A DNA stretch of 64,000 bases from Stenogyne calaminthoides (lineage: Eukaryota > Streptophyta > Magnoliopsida > Lamiales > Lamiaceae): positions 27,066,448 through 27,130,447 of the forward strand of contig JBBCBC010000026.1 in assembly GCA_037126765.1 (NCBI GenBank). The letters are read 5' to 3'. Within the stretch, counting starts at the first letter, position 1. Every line of letters starts with the position of its first letter. This document shows positions 57,769-64,000 of this stretch, piece after piece. Position numbers and translations under genes: made by a program. The notes under the pieces were generated by a model. That model was given only the letters and a program-made list of their open reading frames with translations. It made no database searches and was not told the DNA's origin.

Positions 57769-58908
57769 TTATAGAGCCACTACCATTGCACCCTTGGATA
57801 TCTTCCACATATTGCAACCAAAGATCACATTGTAACCCTCATTATCAAGTTGCCCCACTGAAAGTAAATTCCTCTTCAATCTAGGAATATGTCTCACATC
57901 TCTCAACTGCAAGACAGTTCCATTCGGTGTCTTGATCCGAACATCCCCCTTCCCTATGATTTCCAGAGGCTCATCATCAGCAAGATAAACCTTCCCAAAA
58001 TTCCCAGAAGTGTAGCCTTCCATTACGTCAGCCCTGCTGCACGAATGAAACGATGCTCCAAAATCTAACACCCAAGATTCTAGTGGACTGCTTACGCTCA
58101 AGATTAATGCATTTGAGACCTCATCAGTGGCAACATTTGCTGAGTTGTCATCCTTCTTTGGTGCATTCGCTGGTGCCTTGCACTGGTTTTTGTAATGACC
58201 AAGTTCATGACAGTTGTAACACTCAACTTGACTCTTGTCCTTCTTGGGCTTATCTTTACCCCTCGACTTTGATCTACCCCGATTAAATTTCCCTTTGGAT
58301 TCTGATCTGCCTCTGTTTCCTGCACTCAAGGCTGATCCCGTGGCCACACCCAATTCTTTCCTGTGAATTTCTTCGTCCATGATCAGATCTCTAACCTCAA
58401 CAAATTTAAGTTTCACTTTACCTGCTGAAGCACTAACAGCCGTTACCGTCCCACTCCAACTTTCTGGTAAAGAAGACAACAAAATTAGGGTTTGAACCTC
58501 ATCATCAAAATCAATCTCAACCGAGCTCAATTGGACTATGGTCATATTGAACTCGTTGAGATGATTGCCTACCACAATATCCTCTGCCATCCGTAGGTTG
58601 AATAGCCACATCAGATGAACCTTGTTCGCTGCGGACGGCTTTTCATACATCTCAGTCAGAATCTCCAACATCTCCTTCGTGGTTTTTGCTTTTACTGTGT
58701 GTAGGGCGACGTTCCTGGATAACGATAGACGAACCACACTCATCGCCTTCCTGTCCAGCAACATCCACTCATCGTCCTTCATATCTTTAGGTTTTGAACC
58801 CAAAGGTTGATACAGATCTTTACCGTAGAGGTAATCCTCGATCTGCAATTTCCAGAATCCAAAATCCGTTCCATCAAATTTCTCAACAGGCGATTTCCCT
58901 TCAGCCAT
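57769..58908 (-). CDS. Copia gag-protease (open, protease motif altered)
   Basis: The longest retroelement frame, 379 residues from MAEGKSPVEKFDGTDFGFWK. Gag (UBN2-type) covers about 1-200. The zinc knuckle CYNCHELGHYKNQC is near residue 235, after a basic RGRSKSRGKDKPKKDK linker. The protease core follows, but the catalytic D-S/T-G reads LDFGASFH, losing the Ser/Thr. The frame stops at MVVAL, before integrase. An upstream ATG at 58977 lies inside the LTR and is not the gag start. Confidence 0.88.
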   Translation of the reverse strand: MAEGKSPVEKFDGTDFGFWKLQIEDYLYGKDLYQPLGSKPKDMKDDEWMLLDRKAMSVVRLSLSRNVALHTVKAKTTKEMLEILTEMYEKPSAANKVHLMWLFNLRMAEDIVVGNHLNEFNMTIVQLSSVEIDFDDEVQTLILLSSLPESWSGTVTAVSASAGKVKLKFVEVRDLIMDEEIHRKELGVATGSALSAGNRGRSESKGKFNRGRSKSRGKDKPKKDKSQVECYNCHELGHYKNQCKAPANAPKKDDNSANVATDEVSNALILSVSSPLESWVLDFGASFHSCSRADVMEGYTSGNFGKVYLADDEPLEIIGKGDVRIKTPNGTVLQLRDVRHIPRLKRNLLSVGQLDNEGYNVIFGCNMWKISKGAMVVAL

Positions 58909-58942
58909 CGTAATTGCTCCCACCAGATTCTTTAAACCCGAT

Positions 58943-58955
58943 GCTCTAGATACCA
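58943..58955 (-). promoter_or_regulatory. Primer binding site (tRNA-iMet type)
   Basis: TGGTATCTAGAGC starts two bases from the LTR; it is the usual plant copia TGGTATCAGAGC with one extra T. Confidence 0.8.
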
Positions 58956-58957
58956 GT

Positions 58958-59364
58958 TGTTGGGAATTAAACTGCAATTATGGAGAAATTGAGAGAACAA
59001 GAAATTAAAGAACACAAATTTGGTTACCCAGTTCGTCAGGAATTACTACGTCTGGGGGCACTATCAAGCCAGGAGATATACTAAATTTTCGAGTGATTCG
59101 CAAATACAACAATTCAATAGATATTTAAAGATGAAATTGGGCAAAAACCCTATATACCCCATCCTGGTCGAAACCCCAGACCCCTCGACCTCGCTCCTTG
59201 GTCGAGCGAAAGTGCTCGACCTCAAATAGTTGAGCGTCTTGTCTTCCGTGAAATTGGATGCGCTCGACCTCTCTCCTTGATCGAGTGAAAGTGTTCGACC
59301 TCAACTGGTCGAGCGCCTCTTGCTCCCTGGACTCCTTCCCCAACTCAGGCTCCATAACCCAACA
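58958..59364 (-). repeat. 5' LTR of the copia element
   Basis: 407 bp, TGTTGGGAATTAAACTGCA...CATAACCCAACA. It contains an extra internal CTCGACCT(C/T)...GGTCGAGCG unit relative to the 3' LTR. Confidence 0.93.
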
Positions 59365-59369
59365 TTAAG

Positions 59370-59542
59370 AAGCATGACTAAAAGTCAAATACCAAAGTGA
59401 AAATTCATCTCACAAATAAATCCGTCCCCATTATGTATATTAATTTTGAATGTGGAACTAATTTGGTTATTAAATATTAAAGAGAATGCATGCATTTTGT
59501 ATTGTGATTGGATTAGTGAATAGACGTGTCATCATCTAATGT
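59370..59542. other. Unique spacer between the two copia copies
   Basis: About 170 bp of non-copia sequence follows the TSD. At 59543 the sequence jumps into the middle of the copia reverse transcriptase region (equivalent to 54690). The short string TCATCATC is shared at both breakpoints. Confidence 0.7.
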
Positions 59543-59629
59543 TGCAAGTTTCCACTTGCTCACCTGCTCACTACGTGTAGCCTCTGCATAACATTTGGGC
59601 TCACCACCATCTGTCAACAATAAATAATG

Positions 59630-61466
59630 TGTTGGGATTATACTGGAAAGTATGCTTTTACTTTGTATAATCAAAACTGAATTTCGGACTTATTTACTGA
59701 AATAAATTGTTTATCACTGATGCTTTAAATATCATCGAATGTTACATATATTTACTGCATAATTGTTCATTAAATAGTAAGTGTTGCATTGTAGTTAATT
59801 TAGTGATATCAGATCACAGAAGATTAAATTAACAGCCCCTTGTAACTAAAAGTACACCATTCACGACCTAGATGGAAATGAACAATCCATCGTGAAAGGT
59901 TGAAGTGTAAGGCTCGGATTGGCTTGTCTTGACCAAGAGATTACACTAGTGCATGACTGATGCAATGAATAGGACCTACATGAGGACAAATTCTTCAGAA
60001 CTGAATAAGGAAGAATTAGACCTCAGTGGTTCGTTATTTCTTAATCTTCGTTCCTTAAATAAGATCACGTGTGGTTGGTAACTATTGTTTTGACTTATCA
60101 TGGGTAGAGAATCAACGAGATTCAATACTTTTTATCTTGGGCAATAGTATTGGTCACATGTGATTGCTAAAATTTAATACGGAGAATCGTGTGCAAGTAC
60201 GTTTGTTCAATTTGCCCCCTTGGGAGGTTCATAAGCTTTATCATACCAAATCTTGCAAGTGGAACTAGTTTCCGGTATGGATAATAATGTTGAACCGTTC
60301 CTTAACCAAGGACAAAAGATATTAATTAACGGAAAACTATTTCAGTGGCTTGAATTAATTAATGAGCTAGATAATCTTAAACACAGGAAATAATAACCAG
60401 GAGCCATATTGACTATAATATGGGTTAAGATGGATAGTGCAATATTAATTATGTAGTGGGATTAATTAATATTTATGGGCTTGAATAATATTGTGGCTCA
60501 ATATTGATAATTCAAGATCCATTGGAAGATCCAATCTTAATTCTCCTAAAGGCCCCCTAAGTAGCCCAACATATAGTCCAATAACTGAAAAAGATGTTTA
60601 AAATAAAATAAATATTGTTGCCTTATTTTTTCATGAAATTCGAAATTTATGGATAAAATGGGGAGAAAGATTTTCTTTGAATTTTGTTATGGAATGAGGA
60701 TATGTATTCTTGGAATACAAGATTATCTCATTAAATTCAAGAAATCTCCCACTTGGTTATCCATAGAGAAAATTTTGAAATTTTTGATAATTAAGGGAAA
60801 GAAAGATTTTCTTGATTTTCTTGAAAAGATATTATGGAAGATATGTATTTCTTGAAATACAAGAATATCTCATAAATTCAAGAAGATCCAAATCTTGGAT
60901 TCTTGCCCTATAATTTCGAAAGTACTCCATAACAAAGAGTAGGTGGGATTTTGTGGAATATTATAATTATGGGAAAAAGAATATAGGAGATATATTCAAG
61001 ATTTCTTGGAGATCAAGAAAAGATTTTCCCACATTGTTTTTGCCCCAAAATTTCGACCACCACTACTCTATAAATAGGAGATGATTCTTTCATTCCCAAG
61101 TATAATTCCATGTGCTGAAAAAATTAGTAAATCCACAAAGGTGGTGCAACATAATTTATTTTCCTTTTGTTAATTGTTCGCAAGCGTCCTACCACCGGAT
61201 AGTCGAGCAAGGATTAAGGGAATACTTGGGAAGTTCTTTTGGTGTGTCTAATAAACAAAGCCATTGCCGTCCCAAGAGGTACGTTCACGTAAACTCGTAG
61301 AAATTCCGCATGCGTAGGATTTACGTGAATTGATTATATGCATGATTTGTTGTTGGATTATTATTTGAATTAATATATGATTAATTCATGCTAGTAATAA
61401 TTATAAGAATTAAATTTGTATTTAAATATTCATCCCGAATAGATCTGTGCAACTTATTCCCCAACA
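59630..61466 (+). mobile_element. Solo LTR nested in copia pol (copy 2)
   Basis: Same 1837-bp length and same TAATG flanks (59625-59629, 61467-61471) as copy 1 at 54777-56613, differing by scattered substitutions. Identical position in the copia frame shows common descent. Confidence 0.9.
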
Positions 61467-62640
61467 TAATGAAGAGAAGGTGAATACATATCAGGAGATC
61501 TATGTTCTCTCGTGGATCTCCACAGCGGAATTGTTGGTGGTAGTGTACGTGGTTCTTCCTCGACAATCACCTGATCATCTTGAACCTCCTTGCTCCCACC
61601 TGAGTTCGAAATGTCTAACTCAACAACTTGAGTCTCAGAACCAACTACTTTGGATGTACCCGACCTGTCTTTGTACAAAATCTGTTCATTAAATAAGACG
61701 TCTCGACTATGAATTATCTTTCGATTCTCCTCATCCCAAAATCGATAACCGAATTCATCACTCGCCATATCCAATAAACATACACTTAACAGATTTATCA
61801 TCCAATTTACTTCTACTAGTAGCATCAATATGAACATATGAAACACACTCAAATACTCGAAGAAAAGACAGATTTATCTCCTTAACAGACCAAGCCTCCT
61901 CTGGTATGCCATTTTCCAAGGGAGTTGAGGGTCCTCTGTTTATAAAGTAAGATGCAGTGTTAACTGCTTCTGCCCAAAACATCTTCGGCAACCCACACTT
62001 CAATCTCATGCTTCTAGCACGTTCACATAAGGTTCTGTTCATACGTTCTGCCACTCCGTTCTGCTGGGGGGTTCCTCTCACAGTTTTCTCCATTCGAATT
62101 TCATTCGCCTCACGGAATTCTTTGAACTCACGGAGCTCGTATTCTCCACCATTATCAGATCTCAAACATTTCACTTTGAGACCCGTCTCAGTTTCTACAA
62201 GGGCCTTTCACTTCCTGAAAGCATTAAAGGCATCAGACTTATTTTTCAGAAAATAAACCCATACCTTTCTCGTAGAGTCGTCAATGAAAGTCATGTAATA
62301 TGATGCTCCACCAAGAGATGTCACTGGTGCTGGACCCCACAAGTCATTGTGGACCAACTCTAGCTTCTGCTGCTTCAAGGTTCTGCCTCCCTTAGAAAAA
62401 CTCACCCTTTTCTGTTTTCCGAATACACAGTCCCCACATAACCCGATGTCAACTGTCTTGAGGTCTGACAGTTTACCCTTCGAACACATAACTTTCATCC
62501 CTTTCTCACTCATGTGGCCAAGACGACAATGTCACAAATTTGCATTCCCTTTTTCACCTGCAAGAGCAATCTTCGTCCCCGGTGTTGTACGTCATGTATA
62601 ACGTTCCTCCTTATTTTCTCGAGCCACTACCATTGCACCC
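61467..62640 (-). pseudogene. Copia integrase region, copy 2
   Basis: Better preserved than copy 1. The segment from KCLRSDNGGEY through GTPQQNGVAERMNRTL (second Asp and catalytic Glu) to CMFIGYG is in one frame, 61758-62174. The TGA after AFRK is shared with copy 1. A one-base shift near 61760 separates the C-terminal part. Confidence 0.9.
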
Positions 62641-63765
62641 TTGGATATCTTCCACATATTGCAAACCAAAGATCACATTGTAACCCTCATCATCAAGTTG
62701 CCCTAATCGAAAGTAAATTCCTCTTCAATCTAGGAATATGTCTCACATCTCTCAAGCGCAAAGACCGGTTCCATTCGGTGTCTTGATCCAAACATCCCCC
62801 TTCCCTATGATTTCCGGAGAGGCTCATCATCGCCAGAAGATAAACCTTCCCAAAATTCCCGAAGTGTAGGCTTCCATTACGTCGACCTGAAGACGCATTT
62901 AATGAAACGATGCTCCAAAAATCTAACACCCAAGATTCTAGTGGATCGCTTATGCTCAAGATTAATGCATTTGAGACCTCATCAAATTGGCAACATTTGC
63001 TGAGTTGTCATCCTTCTTTGGTGCATTCGCTGGTGCCTTGCACTGGTTTTTGTAATGACCAAGTTCATGACAGTTGTAGCACTCAACTTGACTCTTGTCC
63101 TTCTTGGGCTTATCTTTACCCCTCGACTTTGATCTACCCCGATTAGATTTCCCTTTGGATTTCGACCGCCTCTCATTTCTGACTCAAGGCCGATCCGTGG
63201 CCACACCCAATTCTTTTTCTGCGAATTTCTTCGCCCATGATCAGATCTCTAACCTCAACAAATTTAAGTTTCACTTTACCTGCTGAAGCACTAACAGCCG
63301 TTACCGTCCCACTCCAACCTTCTGGTAAAGAAGACAACAAAATTAGGGCTTGAACCTCATCATCAAAATCAATCTCAACCGAGCTCAATTGGACTATGGT
63401 CATATTGAACTCGTTGAGATGATTGCCTACCACAGTATCCTCTGCCATCCTTAGGTTGAATAGCCGCATCAGATGAACCTTGTTCGCTGCGGACGACTTT
63501 TCATACATCTCAGTCAGAATCTCCAACATCTCCTTCGTGGTTTTTGCTTTTACTGTGTGTAGGGCGACGTTCCTGGATAACGATAGACGAACCACACTCA
63601 TCGCCTTCCTGTCCAGCAACATCCACTCATCGTCCTTCATATCTTTAGGTTTTGAACCCAAAGGTTGATACAGATCTTTACCGTACAGGTAATCCTCGAT
63701 CTGCAATTTCCAGAATCCAAAATCCGTTCCATCAAATTTCTCAACAGCGATTTCCCTTCAGCCAT
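62641..63765 (-). pseudogene. Copia gag-protease, copy 2, multiply frameshifted
   Basis: The start MAEGKS is at 63765. A one-base deletion near 63748 breaks the frame soon after; QIEDYLYGKDLYQPLG continues in another frame (63173-63706). Further indels between 62690 and 63200 break the zinc-knuckle linker and the protease, which reads LDFWSIV here. Confidence 0.88.
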
Positions 63766-63814
63766 CGTAATTGCTCCCACCAGATTCTTTAAACCCGATG
63801 CTCTAGATACCAGT

Positions 63815-64000
63815 TGTTGGGAATTAAACTGCAATTATGGAGAAATTGAGAGAACAAGAAATTAAAGAACACAAATTTGGTTACCCAGTTCGTCAGTAAT
63901 TACTACGTCTGGGGGCACTATCAAGCCAGGAGATATACTAAATTTTCGAGTGATTCGCAAATACAACAATTCAATAGATATTTAAAGATGAAATTGGGCA
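63815..64000 (-). repeat. 5' LTR of copia copy 2, cut by the window edge
   Basis: Begins TGTTGGGAATTAAACTGCA and matches the 5' LTR of copy 1 almost base for base, including GTCTGGGGGCACTATCAAGCC, where the 3' LTR of copy 1 differs. Confidence 0.9.

Larger units (their letters stand above)
52782..59364 (-). mobile_element. Ty1/copia LTR retrotransposon, full length but defective, with nested solo LTR
   Basis: A 6583-bp element read on the minus strand. LTRs at 52782-53110 (3') and 58958-59364 (5') begin TGTTGGG and end CCCAACA. A perfect 5-bp TSD TTAAG lies at 52777-52781 and 59365-59369. Next to the 5' LTR is an initiator-Met-type primer site, and next to the 3' LTR a polypurine tract. Domain order gag, protease, integrase, reverse transcriptase, RNase H identifies copia. 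It cannot be autonomous: it has an integrase stop and frameshifts, an altered protease motif, a 1837-bp insertion between integrase and reverse transcriptase, and frameshifts around RNase H. Confidence 0.95.
59543..64000 (-). mobile_element. Second, truncated copy of the copia/solo-LTR composite
   Basis: Collinear with 54690-59147 at an offset of about 4853-4857 and running off the window. It contains a few residues of reverse transcriptase, the nested solo LTR, integrase, gag-protease, primer site (63800-63812) and the start of the 5' LTR (63815 on). It lacks the rest of reverse transcriptase, RNase H and the 3' LTR. Confidence 0.93.

Noticed and set aside
55796..61300. Short paired frames in the two solo LTRs (e.g. 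55796-56002 and 60649-60855)
   Set aside because: They are duplicated because the LTR is duplicated; no retroviral or other protein motif is present.

Overview
The window is nuclear DNA from a flowering plant, most likely a eudicot. It is AT-rich, its genes are split by GT-AG introns, and it carries plant-specific families: a MATE transporter, a NAM/CUC-type NAC factor with a miR164 site, and a plant tyrosine aminotransferase. Stowaway, Tourist, hAT and Mutator-type miniature elements, LINE/SINE fragments and Ty1/copia retrotransposons fill most of the rest. The species cannot be fixed from sequence alone. A run of exactly 500 Ns (25401-25900) marks a scaffold gap.

Layout. 0-0.5 kb: first coding exon of a MATE transporter, minus strand, running off the left edge. 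1-7 kb: MITEs and one small gene for a 63-residue Cys/Lys/Pro-rich peptide. 7-21 kb: gene-poor, very AT-rich, with a Helitron end and short retroelement remnants. 21.1-23.0 kb: a decayed seven-exon copy of a bHLH-MYC N-terminal (LHW/RSS3-like) gene. 24.3-25.4 kb: LTR-like sequence with a degenerate GATATATTCGC repeat field, running into the gap. 26.2-26.4 kb: first exon of an unidentified gene, minus strand, whose remainder lies in or beyond the gap. 26.6-29.7 kb: four TIR elements. 29.9-37.2 kb: two complete minus-strand genes, each reconstructed exon by exon with consistent phases: a class IV (D-amino-acid/branched-chain-like) aminotransferase of 344 aa, and a tyrosine aminotransferase-like class I enzyme of 410 aa. 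38-47 kb: repeat-rich, with LINE, hAT, Mutator-type and Stowaway elements. 47.1-48.5 kb: a NAC gene of the CUC2/NAM type (319 aa). 49.7-52.4 kb: a SINE and more MITEs. 52.8-64 kb: a full-length but dead copia element (52782-59364, TSD TTAAG) carrying a 1837-bp nested solo LTR, followed by a second copy of most of it running off the right edge.

The active genes look like ordinary housekeeping or developmental genes and do not form an evident pathway cluster. The two neighbouring PLP aminotransferases belong to different fold types. The most distinctive feature is the density of short inverted-repeat elements with 9-bp (Mutator-type) target duplications. These include a four-member ~280-bp family, one element with a telomere-like core and one with a tRNA-like sequence. 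The second point of note is the copia/solo-LTR composite present twice in direct orientation.
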